Shown: one piece after another, positions 19,533-27,962 of the stretch
Numbering within the stretch: the stretch's first letter is position 1
How the letters are laid out: each line of letters opens with the position of its first letter
Assembly (NCBI RefSeq): GCF_039907765.1
Contig: NZ_JARDJI010000007.1
Coordinates: forward strand, 124,001 to 188,000
DNA: 64,000 bases
Direction of reading: 5' to 3'
From: Aminobacter sp039907765
GTDB lineage: Bacteria > Pseudomonadota > Alphaproteobacteria > Rhizobiales > Rhizobiaceae
Made by a program: the position numbers and the translations under genes
The notes under the pieces: model-generated
Database searches by the model: none
Seen by the model: only the letters and a program-made list of their open reading frames with translations
What the model was told of the DNA's origin: nothing

Positions 19533-20405
19533 TCAGTCCTTCAGTGGCTTGCCCAGGCGGCCGGCCAGATCCTGGATGAACTGCCAGGCGACGCGCCCCG
19601 AACGGCTGCCGCGCGTGGTCGCCCATTCGAGCGCGTCGGCACGCAGGGCGTCGGCGTCGATGTCCAGGCCGTGATATTGCGCGTAGCCGCCGATCATTTC
19701 GAGATACTCGTCCTGCGAGCACTTGTGGAAGCCGAGCCACAGGCCGAAGCGGTCGGACAGCGACACCTTTTCCTCCACCGCCTCGGACGGATTAATCGCA
19801 GTCGACCGCTCGTTCTCGATCATGTCGCGCGGCAGGAGGTGGCGCCGGTTGGAGGTGGCATAGAAGATGACGTTGGCCGGACGGCCCTCGACGCCGCCTT
19901 CGAGTGCCGCCTTGAGCGACTTGTAGGAGGTGTCGTCGTGGTCGAACGAAAGATCGTCGCAAAACAGGATGAATCGATGCTCTGACGCCTTGAGCAGGGC
20001 CATCAGCTTGGGAAGCGTGTCGATGTCCTCGCGATGGATCTCGACGAGCTTGAGCGGCGAGGCGGTTTTGGCTCCGGCATTGATGGTGGCGTGCGCCGCC
20101 TTGACCAGCGACGATTTGCCCATGCCGCGTGCGCCCCACAACAGAACGTTGTTGGCCGGTAGGCCGGCGGCGAAGCGTTCGGTGTTGTCGACGAGGATGT
20201 CGCGGACGCGGTCGACGCCCCTGATGAGGCCGATGTCGACGCGGTTTACCCGGTGCACGGGCTCGAGATAGCCGGGATCGGCGGCCCATACGAAGCAATC
20301 GGCCGAGTCCAGGTCGGTTTCGGGTGCTGCCGGCGGGGCAAGTCGCGCCACCGCGGCGACGAGACGGTCGAGTTTGTCGTTGAGCGCTTCGATCGTCTTG
20401 TCCAT
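19533..20405 (-). CDS. DUF815-family P-loop ATPase
   Basis: 290-residue AAA-like ATPase of the DUF815 family. Walker A reads LLWGARGMGKSSLVK (about 98-112) and Walker B FILFCDDLSFD. The segment ATSNRRHLLPRDM fits a sensor-1 region. Start is the ATG at 20403-20405 giving MDKTIEALNDKLDRLV; an in-frame upstream ATG (20450) would add 15 residues. It is transcribed toward the nlpD-like gene and divergently from yajC. The biological role of the family is not known to me; the ATPase call is firm. Confidence 0.82.
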   Translation of the reverse strand: MDKTIEALNDKLDRLVAAVARLAPPAAPETDLDSADCFVWAADPGYLEPVHRVNRVDIGLIRGVDRVRDILVDNTERFAAGLPANNVLLWGARGMGKSSLVKAAHATINAGAKTASPLKLVEIHREDIDTLPKLMALLKASEHRFILFCDDLSFDHDDTSYKSLKAALEGGVEGRPANVIFYATSNRRHLLPRDMIENERSTAINPSEAVEEKVSLSDRFGLWLGFHKCSQDEYLEMIGGYAQYHGLDIDADALRADALEWATTRGSRSGRVAWQFIQDLAGRLGKPLKD

Positions 20406-20493
20406 TGCACACTTCCCTAGCGGCATTCGATTGTGGTGCCGCTTTACCATGCTCGGATTGCAGGGAAAAGCGGCGTTGCCTGGACCATGTGCA

Positions 20494-20521
20494 GTTGCAT
20501 TGATGGCTTTAGCGACTATAT
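20494..20521 (+). promoter_or_regulatory. Candidate housekeeping promoter for yajC-secDF
   Basis: A perfect alphaproteobacterial -10 CTATAT at 20516-20521 has a weak -35 GTTGCA at 20494-20499 (16-bp spacer). It sits about 60 bases upstream of the yajC ATG. Confidence 0.45.
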
Positions 20522-20581
20522 TCCGCGCACATTTCCCGGGGGCCGGATTTGCGGTTTCCCGTCACTTCTCAGGAGACATTC

Positions 20582-20920
20582 ATGTTCGTCACGCCGGCAT
20601 ACGCACAGGCCACGGGGGTCACGCCCGACGTATTCGTCAGCATTCTGCCGTTTGTGCTGATCTTCGTGATCATGTATTTTCTCATCATCCGCCCGCAGCG
20701 TACCCAGTTGAAGAAGCGCGGCGAGATGCTCTCGGCCATCCGTCGCGGCGACACCGTCGTGACCGGCGGCGGCTTCGTCGGCAAGGTGACGAAGGTGATC
20801 GACGACAACGAACTCGAGGTCGATCTGGGCAACGGCGTCAAGGTGACCGCGCTGCGGGCCACCATTTCCGACGTTCGGGTCAAGGGCGAGCCGATCGCCA
20901 ACCAGAACGCCAAGAAATAA
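20582..20920 (+). CDS. yajC: Preprotein translocase subunit YajC
   Basis: Small single-span membrane protein that associates with SecDF and SecYEG. 112 residues: a short N-terminal stretch, one membrane helix (VSILPFVLIFVIMYFLIIRP), and the family motif RPQRTQLKKRGEML followed by GDTVVTGGGFVGKV. The ATG at 20582 is preceded by CAGGAG. It lies 51 bases before secDF, the usual partner arrangement. Confidence 0.93.
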   Translation: MFVTPAYAQATGVTPDVFVSILPFVLIFVIMYFLIIRPQRTQLKKRGEMLSAIRRGDTVVTGGGFVGKVTKVIDDNELEVDLGNGVKVTALRATISDVRVKGEPIANQNAKK

Positions 20921-20971
20921 CCGTATTCAAGGCGGAACGCACCGCTTTCACGCCTTAACGGACGAGGCCAA

Positions 20972-23533
20972 ATGCTCTATTTCTCGCGCTGGAAGACAAT
21001 CGCGATCTGGGCCGTCGTGCTCCTCGGGGTGCTCTTCTCCATCCCGAACATGCTGAGCCAGTCGCAGCTCGATTCACTTCCCGGCTGGCTTCCCAAGCGC
21101 CCCATGACGCTTGGCCTCGACCTTCAGGGCGGCTCCCACATCCTGCTTGCGATCGACCGGCAGGACCTGATCGACGAACGCCTGCAGGCGACGCGAGACG
21201 ACATCCGCACGCTGCTGCGCGACGCCAAGATCGGCTACACCGGGCTTACGGGCACCGGCAAGACGGTCCAGGTCCGCATCAGCGACGCGAACGAACTCGA
21301 GGCTGCCAAGAAAGCGCTCGCGGCGCTGACGCAGCCCGTTTCGGCCGGCATTTTCGGCGGCGGCACGCTTGCGGAGCTGTCGCTCGAGGAACCTGAGCCC
21401 GGCGTGCTGCGCTTCACGCTCACCGAAGAGGGGATCGACTATCGCGTCAGCAATGCCGTCACCCAGTCGATCGAAGTGGTCGGCCGCCGCGTCAACGAGC
21501 TCGGCACCAACGAGCCCATCATCCAGCGCGCCGGCGCCGATCGCATCCTCGTCCAGGTGCCCGGCCTGCAGGATCCGCAGCGCCTCAAGGACATCCTCGG
21601 CAAGACCGCCAAGCTGACCTTCCAGATGGTCGACCAGACGATGTCGGTGGAGCAGGCCCTGCAGAGCCGCCCGCCGGCCGGCTCGACGGTCATGTACTCG
21701 CAGGACGATCCGCCCGTTCCCTATCTCATCGAGAACCGGGTGATCGTTTCGGGTGAGAACCTCGTCGATGCCCAGGCCACCTTCGACCAGCGCACGAGCG
21801 AGGCCGTCGTCTCCTTCCGCTTCGACGCCAAGGGTGCCGCGCGCTTCGGCCAGGCCACCCAGCAGGGCGTCGGCCGCCTGTTTGCCATCATCCTCGACAA
21901 CCAGGTGATTTCGGCGCCGCAGATCCGTGAGCCCATCCTCGGTGGCACCGGCCAGATCTCGGGTAGCTTCACCGCCCAGAGCGCCAACGACCTTGCCGTG
22001 CTGCTGCGCGCCGGCGCCCTGCCGGCCGACCTCACCATCGTCGAGGAACGCACCGTCGGTCCGAGCCTCGGTGCCGACTCGATCGCCGCCGGCAAGTTCG
22101 CCTCGATCATCGCCGGCATCCTGGTGGTGTCGTTCATGCTCGTCGCCTACGGCACGCTCGGCATCATCGCCAACATCGCGCTGGTCGCGAACGTGGCGCT
22201 GATCATCGCGATCCTGTCGATCCTCGGCGCGACGCTGACCATGCCAGGCATCGCCGGCATCGTGCTGACGGTCGGCATGGCGGTGGACTCCAACGTCATC
22301 ATCTACGAGCGCGTGCGCGAAGAGCGACAATTGGGCAGATCGCTCGTGCAATCGCTGGATTCGGGCTTTGCCCGAGCGCTGGCGACGATCGTCGACGCCA
22401 ACTTCACGACCTTCATCGCCGCCGTCATCCTGTTCTATCTGGGCTCCGGTCCGGTGCGCGGCTTCGCCGTGACGCTTGCGATCGGTATCGTGACGACGGT
22501 CTTCACCGCCTTCACGCTCACCCGCTGGCTGGTTGCGATCTGGCTCCGCCGCATGAAGCCCAAGGAACTGCCGAAGGGCCTCGTGCGCCTGGTTCCCGAC
22601 AACACCGCGTTCCCGTTCATGTCATGGCGGCGTTATGCCTTCACGCTGTCGGCGCTGGCTTCGCTTGCCGCCATGGTGCTGTTCTTCTCGGTTGAGATGA
22701 ACTACGGCATCGACTTCCGCGGCGGCACCAGCATCGAGGTGCAGGCCAAGCAGGGAACCGCCGATTCAGGCGACGTCCGCGCACGGCTCAGCGAGCTCAA
22801 CCTCGGCGACGTCCAGGTGCAGCAGTTCGGTTCCGACCAGAACCTGCTGATCCGCGTCGAGGGCCAGAATGCCGGCGACAATGCCGAGCAGAGCGTGGTC
22901 GAGAAGGTGCGCAGCGAGCTTGCCAACGAGTACGACTTCCGCCGCGTCGAATCGGTCGGGCCGACGGTTTCCAGCGAACTCGCCTGGTACGGCACGCTCG
23001 GCGTCCTGGCATCCATGGCAGCGATGCTGATCTACATCTGGTTCCGGTTCGAATGGCAGTTCGGTCTCGGCGCGATCCTCGCCACGGTGCACGACGTGAC
23101 GATGATGGTGGGCCTCTATGTCATTACCGGCATCGAGTTCAACCTGACCAGTATCGCGGCGATCCTGACCATCGTCGGCTACTCGATCAACGACACGGTG
23201 GTGGTCTACGACCGCGTCCGCGAGAACCTTCGCAAGTACAAGAAGATGCCGATCGAGCAACTGCTCGACCTGTCGATGAACCAGACCCTGTCGCGTACGG
23301 TGCTGACCGGCGTGACGACGTTGCTCGCGCTGGTTTCGCTCTACCTGTTCGGCGGCGAAGTCATCCAGTCGTTCACGTTGGCGATGATCTTCGGCATCCT
23401 GGTCGGCACTTATTCGTCGATCTTCGTCGCCGGACCGCTGCTGATCCTGTTCAGGCTGCGGCCGGAGACCTTCGAGGCCGACGAGAAGGACAAGCCGGCC
23501 GTGCCGACCAACGCCCAGCCGACGAAGTCGTAA
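20972..23533 (+). CDS. secDF: Fused protein-export membrane protein SecDF
   Basis: 853-residue fusion of SecD and SecF, an RND-like proton-driven partner of SecYEG in late steps of protein export. The SecD half has the N-terminal helix, the first periplasmic domain starting with TLGLDLQGGSHILL, and the DSNVIIYERVREE block in its membrane bundle. The SecF half begins near residue 545 with its own periplasmic domain (NYGIDFRGGTSIEVQ) and ends with SINDTVVVYDRVRENLRK. No frameshift is seen at the junction. The fusion is common in Rhizobiales. The next gene starts 6 bases after the stop codon. Confidence 0.95.
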   Translation: MLYFSRWKTIAIWAVVLLGVLFSIPNMLSQSQLDSLPGWLPKRPMTLGLDLQGGSHILLAIDRQDLIDERLQATRDDIRTLLRDAKIGYTGLTGTGKTVQVRISDANELEAAKKALAALTQPVSAGIFGGGTLAELSLEEPEPGVLRFTLTEEGIDYRVSNAVTQSIEVVGRRVNELGTNEPIIQRAGADRILVQVPGLQDPQRLKDILGKTAKLTFQMVDQTMSVEQALQSRPPAGSTVMYSQDDPPVPYLIENRVIVSGENLVDAQATFDQRTSEAVVSFRFDAKGAARFGQATQQGVGRLFAIILDNQVISAPQIREPILGGTGQISGSFTAQSANDLAVLLRAGALPADLTIVEERTVGPSLGADSIAAGKFASIIAGILVVSFMLVAYGTLGIIANIALVANVALIIAILSILGATLTMPGIAGIVLTVGMAVDSNVIIYERVREERQLGRSLVQSLDSGFARALATIVDANFTTFIAAVILFYLGSGPVRGFAVTLAIGIVTTVFTAFTLTRWLVAIWLRRMKPKELPKGLVRLVPDNTAFPFMSWRRYAFTLSALASLAAMVLFFSVEMNYGIDFRGGTSIEVQAKQGTADSGDVRARLSELNLGDVQVQQFGSDQNLLIRVEGQNAGDNAEQSVVEKVRSELANEYDFRRVESVGPTVSSELAWYGTLGVLASMAAMLIYIWFRFEWQFGLGAILATVHDVTMMVGLYVITGIEFNLTSIAAILTIVGYSINDTVVVYDRVRENLRKYKKMPIEQLLDLSMNQTLSRTVLTGVTTLLALVSLYLFGGEVIQSFTLAMIFGILVGTYSSIFVAGPLLILFRLRPETFEADEKDKPAVPTNAQPTKS

Positions 23534-23539
23534 CGGACG

Positions 23540-23929
23540 ATGGCGGCAGGCCTGGTCATGCGCGAGGCGCACTTTCCCGGAAGGGCTCCCGTCGACGCCT
23601 ATGGCGACGGCGGGTTCCGCTTCGCGGAGATGTCGCATCGCGGTTCGATCCTCTGCCTGCCGTCCGGCATCTATGGCTGGGCGCCGGCCGATCCGCTGGC
23701 GCTGACGTCGGCGGACTTCGCCAAGCTTCTCGCCGAGGCCGACAAGGTTGAAATCCTGCTCGTCGGGACCGGCAAGGAGCTCAGGCCACTGCCGGCCGAT
23801 CTGCGCGCGGCCCTCAAGGAGGCCAGGATCTCCGCCGATCCGATGTCGACCGGTGCCGCGGTACGTACCTACAACGTGCTGCTCGCCGAAGACCGCGCGG
23901 TCGCGGCGGCGCTCATCGCCGTCGACTGA
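23540..23929 (+). CDS. Mth938/DUF498-domain protein, NDUFAF3 homologue
   Basis: 129-residue protein of the Mth938 (DUF498) fold. Readable landmarks are RGSILCLPSGIYGW, VEILLVGTGKELRPLP, and MSTGAAVRTYNVLLAEDR. The human homologue NDUFAF3 is a respiratory complex I assembly factor, and the link of its bacterial relatives to secD/secF in alphaproteobacteria has been noted in the NDUFAF3 literature. It starts 6 bases after secDF and ends 1 base before the next gene, so the three are clearly cotranscribed. A role in membrane assembly of NADH dehydrogenase is inferred from homology and context. Confidence 0.85.
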   Translation: MAAGLVMREAHFPGRAPVDAYGDGGFRFAEMSHRGSILCLPSGIYGWAPADPLALTSADFAKLLAEADKVEILLVGTGKELRPLPADLRAALKEARISADPMSTGAAVRTYNVLLAEDRAVAAALIAVD

Positions 23930-23930
23930 A

Positions 23931-24755
23931 GTGAGCGCGAATGCCGCAGCGGTGATGGAGCTGGTCCGGGGTCAGGACCGCGACCGCTATCTCTCCGCCC
24001 TCTACGCTCCCGACGACAGGCGCGACGCGCTGTTCGCCCTCTATGCCTTCAACGCCGAGATCGCCGGCATACGCGACCGCGTCAGCGAGCCGATGCCGGG
24101 CGAGATACGCCTGCAGTGGTGGCGCGACGTCATCGCCTCGGGCGACCCGCAGGCCGGCGCCGGGCATCCGGTGGCCGAGGCGCTGCTGGCCGCGATCGCC
24201 ACGTACCGGCTGCCCAAAGCCGCCTTCGACAACTACCTCGAAGCCCGCATCTTCGACCTCTACGACGACCCGATGCCGTCGCGGACCGATCTCGAAGGCT
24301 ATTGCGGCGAGACGGCCTCGGCGCTGATCCAGCTTGCGGCGCTGGTCCTCGATGCGCCCGAGGCGGCCAGGCACGCCGAGCTGGCTGGCCACGCCGGCTG
24401 CGCCCAGGCGATCACGGGCCTGCTGCGGCTGCTGCCCATGCATCGCGCGCGGGGGCAGTGCTATGTGCCGCGGGACATCCTTGCGGTGGCGGGCATGACG
24501 GCGGAGGAATTCGTCGCCGACGGCGGGAGCCAGCGGTCGGCCCTGGTCGTCCAGGCGATGATCGCGCTGGCTCGCGAGCATCTCGGCGCCTTCGCGCGGC
24601 AGGCCGGCGCAATGCCCGCCTCGCTTCGCCCGGCATTCCTGCCGCTGGCGCTCACCGGCGCCTATCTCGACCGGCTGGAGCGCGGCAAGGACGGCATGTC
24701 CTCGCTGCGCAGGCATCTGCTGATGTTGCGGACGGCATCGCGCGGCTGGCGCTGA
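23931..24755 (+). CDS. Squalene/phytoene synthase-like protein, NDUFAF6 type
   Basis: 274-residue protein of the trans-isoprenyl diphosphate synthase fold. The first motif reads ALYAFNAEIAGIRDRVSEPM then RLQWWRD, closely like human NDUFAF6 (complex I assembly factor) rather than classical phytoene synthases with DDxxD. The second region QAITGLLRLLPMHRARGQCY also lacks a clean DxxxD, so prenyl-transfer activity is doubtful. The GTG at 23931 gives a 1-base gap to the NDUFAF3-like gene. The neighbouring pair argues for a complex I assembly role; database annotation is likely to be simply 'squalene/phytoene synthase family'. Confidence 0.82.
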   Translation: MSANAAAVMELVRGQDRDRYLSALYAPDDRRDALFALYAFNAEIAGIRDRVSEPMPGEIRLQWWRDVIASGDPQAGAGHPVAEALLAAIATYRLPKAAFDNYLEARIFDLYDDPMPSRTDLEGYCGETASALIQLAALVLDAPEAARHAELAGHAGCAQAITGLLRLLPMHRARGQCYVPRDILAVAGMTAEEFVADGGSQRSALVVQAMIALAREHLGAFARQAGAMPASLRPAFLPLALTGAYLDRLERGKDGMSSLRRHLLMLRTASRGWR

Positions 24756-24791
24756 CCGCTATCGGCGACAGGGGATCTCGCCCGTGCGGGT

Positions 24792-25313
24792 TCAATCGGG
24801 TTGGTGCTCTTCGCGCCTGGTGAAGAAGAAGTACCGACTAAGCCCGCGCGCGTTCACATAGGTGCGCACGTCCCGGTGCAACCGGCGGGCCACGCTCGCA
24901 GAAGAAGTATTGTCGGGTGCCACGATCGACCCGATCTCAGCTTCGTCGGTGACCTTGAAGCCGAATGCCATGGCCGCCCGTGCGGCCTCCAGCGCAAGGC
25001 CGCGGCCGCGCCATGCCGGCGCGACATGATAGCCGATCTCGAGCGCCCGCAATCCGCCGACGTCCTGCCACGTCACGCCGCAATCTCCGATCAGCGTCCC
25101 GCTGGAACGATCCAGCATGGCCCAGAGGCCGAAGCCGTCTTGCCGGTAGCGTGCAAGGTTCCGCTCGATCCACTCGGTTGCACCCGCTTCGTCCGTCATT
25201 TCGGGATAGAAGCGCCGCGCATAGTCGTCGGCGAATATCGAAAGGATTGCCGCCTCGTCGCCGCGCTTCATCTCCCTCAGGATCAGCCGCGGCGTTGCCG
25301 GAGGCGGCGTCAT
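24792..25313 (-). CDS. GNAT-family N-acetyltransferase (RimJ/RimL-like)
   Basis: 173-residue acetyltransferase. It has the RimJ/RimL-like start TPRLILREMKRGDEAAIL, a central GDCGVTWQD strand, and the acetyl-CoA loop APAWRGRGLALEAARAAM (Q/RxxGxG/A pattern). It would acetylate a small molecule or protein N-terminus; the substrate is not readable. The start ATG (25311-25313) lies 5 bases after the trmFO stop, so it is cotranscribed downstream of trmFO. Confidence 0.82.
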   Translation of the reverse strand: MTPPPATPRLILREMKRGDEAAILSIFADDYARRFYPEMTDEAGATEWIERNLARYRQDGFGLWAMLDRSSGTLIGDCGVTWQDVGGLRALEIGYHVAPAWRGRGLALEAARAAMAFGFKVTDEAEIGSIVAPDNTSSASVARRLHRDVRTYVNARGLSRYFFFTRREEHQPD

Positions 25314-25318
25314 CTCCC

Positions 25319-26728
25319 TTATTCCGCGGCCTGCGCCGCGGTCGCAAGGCCCAGCCAGTTGCGGCAGTCGGCCAGCGCGCGGCCGGTCATGGCTTTCTTC
25401 TTGGCAACCGTCTTTTCCTTGCCGCGCAGGCGCTTGCCGTCGACCTTCGGTGCCTCGATTTCGGGGAACAGGCCGAAATTGACGTTCATGGGCTGGAACG
25501 AACGCTTGCCCGGCTCGTCGTCCGAGACGATGTGGCCGCCGGTGATGTGGTTGAGCAGGGCGCCGAAGGCGGTCGTTGCCGGCGGCGGCGTCATCGGGCG
25601 GCCGAGCCGTTCGGCCGCGGCAAAGCGGCCGGCGAGCAGGCCGATGGCAGCACTCTCCACATAACCCTCGCAGCCGGTGATCTGGCCGGCAAAGCGCAGC
25701 CCGGGCCGCGACTTGAGCTGCAGGGTCGGATCGAGCAGCGTCGGCGAATTGAGATAGGTGTTGCGGTGCAGGCCGCCGAGGCGGGCGAACTCGGCATTCT
25801 CCAGGCCGGGGATCATGCGGAAGATGCGCACCTGCTCGGCATGCTTCAGCTTGGTCTGGAAACCGACCATGTTGTAGAGCGTGCCGAGCGCATTGTCCTG
25901 GCGCAGCTGGACCACGGCATAGGCCTTGACGGCCGGGTTGTGCTCGTTGGTGAGCCCCATCGGCTTCATCGGGCCGTGGCGCAGCGTCTCGGGTCCGCGT
26001 TCCGCCATCACCTCGATCGGCAGGCAGCCGTCGAAATAGGGCGTGCCTTCCCATTGCTTGAACTCGGTCTTCTGGCCGTCCATCAGGGCCTGCACGAAGG
26101 CCTCGTACTGCTCCTTGTCCATCGGGCAGTTGATGTAGTCCTTGCCGGTGCCGCCGGGGCCGACCTTGTCGTAGCGCGACTGGAACCAGCAGGTGTTCAT
26201 GTCGATGGACTCGAAATGCACGATCGGCGCAATCGCGTCGAAGAAGGCGAGCGCGTCCGACGACGTGCCGGCGGCGATGGCCTCGGCAAGCGAAGGTGCT
26301 GTGAGCGGACCGGTGGCGATGATCGCCTGGTCCCATTCCGCCGGCGGCAGGCCGGTGACTTCTTCGCGCACGATGGTGATCAGCGGATGCGCCTCGAGGC
26401 GTGCGGTCACCGCATTGGAGAAGCCGTCGCGATCGACGGCGAGCGCGCCGCCCGCCGGCACCTGGTTGGCATCGCCCGATGACATGATCAGCGAGCCCGC
26501 GAGGCGCATTTCGGCATGCAGCAGCCCGACAGCGTTGGTTTCGGCGTCGTCCGAGCGGAACGAGTTGGAGCAGACGAGTTCGGCGAGGCCTTCGGTCTTG
26601 TGCGCGTCGGTGCCGCGCACGGGACGCATCTCGTGCAGGATGACCGGCACGCCGGCCTCCGCCGCCTGCCATGCTGCTTCCGATCCGGCGAGGCCGCCGC
26701 CGACGATGTGAATGGGTTTTGCGCTCAT
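25319..26728 (-). CDS. trmFO: Methylenetetrahydrofolate-tRNA-(uracil-5-)-methyltransferase TrmFO
   Basis: Folate- and FAD-dependent enzyme forming m5U54 in the T loop of tRNA. 469 residues. The FAD-binding start reads IHIVGGGLAGSEAAWQ, and family blocks include ELVCSNSFRSDD, INCPMDKEQYEAF and the C-terminal MNVNFGLFPEIE. Start chosen at 26726-26728, the family N-terminus; an in-frame ATG 12 codons upstream is unsupported. Transcribed together with the GNAT gene. Confidence 0.94.
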   Translation of the reverse strand: MSAKPIHIVGGGLAGSEAAWQAAEAGVPVILHEMRPVRGTDAHKTEGLAELVCSNSFRSDDAETNAVGLLHAEMRLAGSLIMSSGDANQVPAGGALAVDRDGFSNAVTARLEAHPLITIVREEVTGLPPAEWDQAIIATGPLTAPSLAEAIAAGTSSDALAFFDAIAPIVHFESIDMNTCWFQSRYDKVGPGGTGKDYINCPMDKEQYEAFVQALMDGQKTEFKQWEGTPYFDGCLPIEVMAERGPETLRHGPMKPMGLTNEHNPAVKAYAVVQLRQDNALGTLYNMVGFQTKLKHAEQVRIFRMIPGLENAEFARLGGLHRNTYLNSPTLLDPTLQLKSRPGLRFAGQITGCEGYVESAAIGLLAGRFAAAERLGRPMTPPPATTAFGALLNHITGGHIVSDDEPGKRSFQPMNVNFGLFPEIEAPKVDGKRLRGKEKTVAKKKAMTGRALADCRNWLGLATAAQAAE

Positions 26729-26831
26729 GGTCGCCGAGATAGTCCCTTGGCCGGATGAATGCAATCATTGCGGTGGATTGCGCAGACTCGGCGGATTGCC
26801 GCGGACGAGGAACGACTTCTAAGATGGCCCG

Positions 26832-27437
26832 ATGACGACGCGCTCGATCTGTCGCCCGCTGCTAGCGGGCATGGTTTCGCTCTCGCTCTATGGGGCTGGT
26901 CTCTCGCCGGGCCTGGCCGCTCCTGCCTCCGGTCGCATCGACATCTGCCACGGATATGGTTGCGCCTTTCGGTCCCGCCTCGATCTCGGAGAGGGCGACG
27001 CCAGGAAGCTGGCGTCGATTATGGCTGCGGGCAATGCCTCGCCGAAGGCCGAGCGCGCTGCGATTGCCAGGGCGGTCAGCTACTTCGAAAAGAGGGCACA
27101 GCAGGTCACCGGCGTGCGCGACCAGCCGAAGTCGGAGTTCGGCGCCTCGAAGGTCAGGGGGCAGATGGACTGCGTCGACGAGTCCACGAATACCGATGCG
27201 CTGCTGCGCTACCTGCAGGCCAGAGGCCTGTTGAAGCACCACAAGGTAGACCGCCGGACCTCGCGCGGGTTCCTCCTCGACGGCCGCTATCCGCATTGGA
27301 CGGCCGTGGTCCGGGCGTCCGATGGAACCAGGTGGGTGGTGGATTCGTGGTACGCCCCGATGGGCGGAGCGCCCGACATCTTCCCGCTGGGCGAATGGAG
27401 GAAGCGCGGCGTGCTGGAAAGCGGCGCGCTGAACTAG
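26832..27437 (+). CDS. Secreted protein with a possible Cys-His-Asp triad
   Basis: 201 residues, not recognised as a named family. An N-terminal signal peptide (cleavage likely after GLAAPA, about residue 32) is followed by a helical region and a C-terminal half in which C114 (GQMDCVDESTNTDALL), H155 (YPHWTAVVRA) and D171 (WVVDSWY) are ordered and spaced as in transglutaminase-like cysteine proteases (BTLCP-type). That is a fold inference from motif spacing, not a demonstrated match. Additional C39/C44 might form a disulfide. Divergent from trmFO; the hairpin at 27456-27500 followed by TTTT could end this transcript. Confidence 0.7.
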   Translation: MTTRSICRPLLAGMVSLSLYGAGLSPGLAAPASGRIDICHGYGCAFRSRLDLGEGDARKLASIMAAGNASPKAERAAIARAVSYFEKRAQQVTGVRDQPKSEFGASKVRGQMDCVDESTNTDALLRYLQARGLLKHHKVDRRTSRGFLLDGRYPHWTAVVRASDGTRWVVDSWYAPMGGAPDIFPLGEWRKRGVLESGALN

Positions 27438-27455
27438 CCATTGCTTCAAGTGTGG

Positions 27456-27500
27456 AAACGACAACGCCCGCCGGGGGAGGAGATCCGGCGGGCGTCGTTT
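27456..27500. terminator. Hairpin with T tract at the end of the array, possibly bidirectional
   Basis: The stem AAACGA...CGCCCGCCGG / CCGGCGGGCG...TCGTTT encloses the last anti-SD loop. On the plus strand it is followed by TTTT 20 bases after the secreted-protein gene. On the minus strand it is followed by a weaker U-rich stretch (GTTGTCGTTT) and would be the end of the array transcript. Confidence 0.5.
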
Positions 27501-27571
27501 TGGTGGTCAGCCTCAGGGAGGAGGAAGGGGCTGACCTATTCGCCTTTGCCGGGGAGGAGGTCGGCTAGGCG
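27465..27571 (-). ncRNA. Anti-SD hairpin sRNA, group A (distal)
   Basis: Three successive hairpins on the minus strand, each with a CCUCCUCCC-type loop: 27541-27571 (loop at 27552-27561), 27505-27536, and the GC-rich 27465-27494 whose loop carries one mismatch (UCUCCUCCC). The first two are nearly identical to those of group B. This architecture resembles alpha-r14/NfeR1 (suhB-type) and CcsR 'cuckoo' sRNAs, which use the C-rich loops to bind ribosome sites of target mRNAs. No protein is encoded. Its own promoter was not recognised, so it may be processed from the DUF1127 transcript. Confidence 0.7.
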
Positions 27572-27712
27572 AAATTCTTTTCGCCGATCGAAGAGGGCGA
27601 AACTCCTCTACAACAGCGCCGCGCGTCCGCTGGACGCGCAAAGGACGCTGTAGAAACCTATGCTGGGTGCATGATCCTGTCCGAAATTTTTCGGGGTCAT
27701 GCACCGGGTAAC
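27465..27712. repeat. ~250-bp tandem repeat, copy 1
   Basis: This copy and the next (27715-27962) are tandem near-identical units. Each holds three anti-SD hairpins plus two further palindromes (a CTACAGCG...CGCTG-type hairpin at 27608-27653 and a GGTGCATGA/TCATGCACC hairpin at 27666-27705). Copies differ by scattered substitutions and small indels, for example three extra bases in the first palindrome here. Confidence 0.85.
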
Positions 27713-27714
27713 GA

Positions 27715-27821
27715 CGCCCGCCGGAGGGAGGAGAACCGGCGGGCGCGTTAAGGGTGGTCAGCCTCAGGGAGGAGGAGGGGCTGACCTATTCGCCTTTGCC
27801 GGGGAGGAGGTCGGCTAGGCG
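27715..27821 (-). ncRNA. Anti-SD hairpin sRNA, group B (middle)
   Basis: Three minus-strand hairpins: 27791-27821 (loop 27802-27811, exact CCUCCUCCC), 27756-27786 (exact), and 27715-27745 with a perfect 10-bp GC stem (loop with one mismatch). Group B is a tandem duplicate of group A. It is flanked by palindromes that might act as processing or termination signals. The functional call rests on structure and loop conservation only. Confidence 0.7.
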
Positions 27822-27962
27822 AAGTTCTTTTCGCCGATCGAAGAGGGCGAAGCTCCTCTACAGCGCCGCGCGTCCACTGGACGCGCAAAGGACGCTGTAG
27901 AAACTTATGCTGGGTGCATGATCCTATCCGAAATCTTTTTCGGGGTCATGCACCGGGTAACG
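27715..27962. repeat. ~250-bp tandem repeat, copy 2
   Basis: Second copy of the unit at 27465-27712, with palindromes at 27858-27900 (CTACAGCG/CGCTGTAG outer stem, GCGCGTCC/GGACGCGC inner stem) and 27913-27954 (GGTGCATGA/TCATGCACC with an inner CCGAAA/TTTCGG). Both palindromes look like dispersed intergenic repeats I recall from Mesorhizobium and Rhizobium genomes. Confidence 0.85.

Noticed and set aside
27600..27960. Insertion-sequence ends in the palindromes
   Set aside because: No transposase frame or target-site duplication; the elements are short palindromes.
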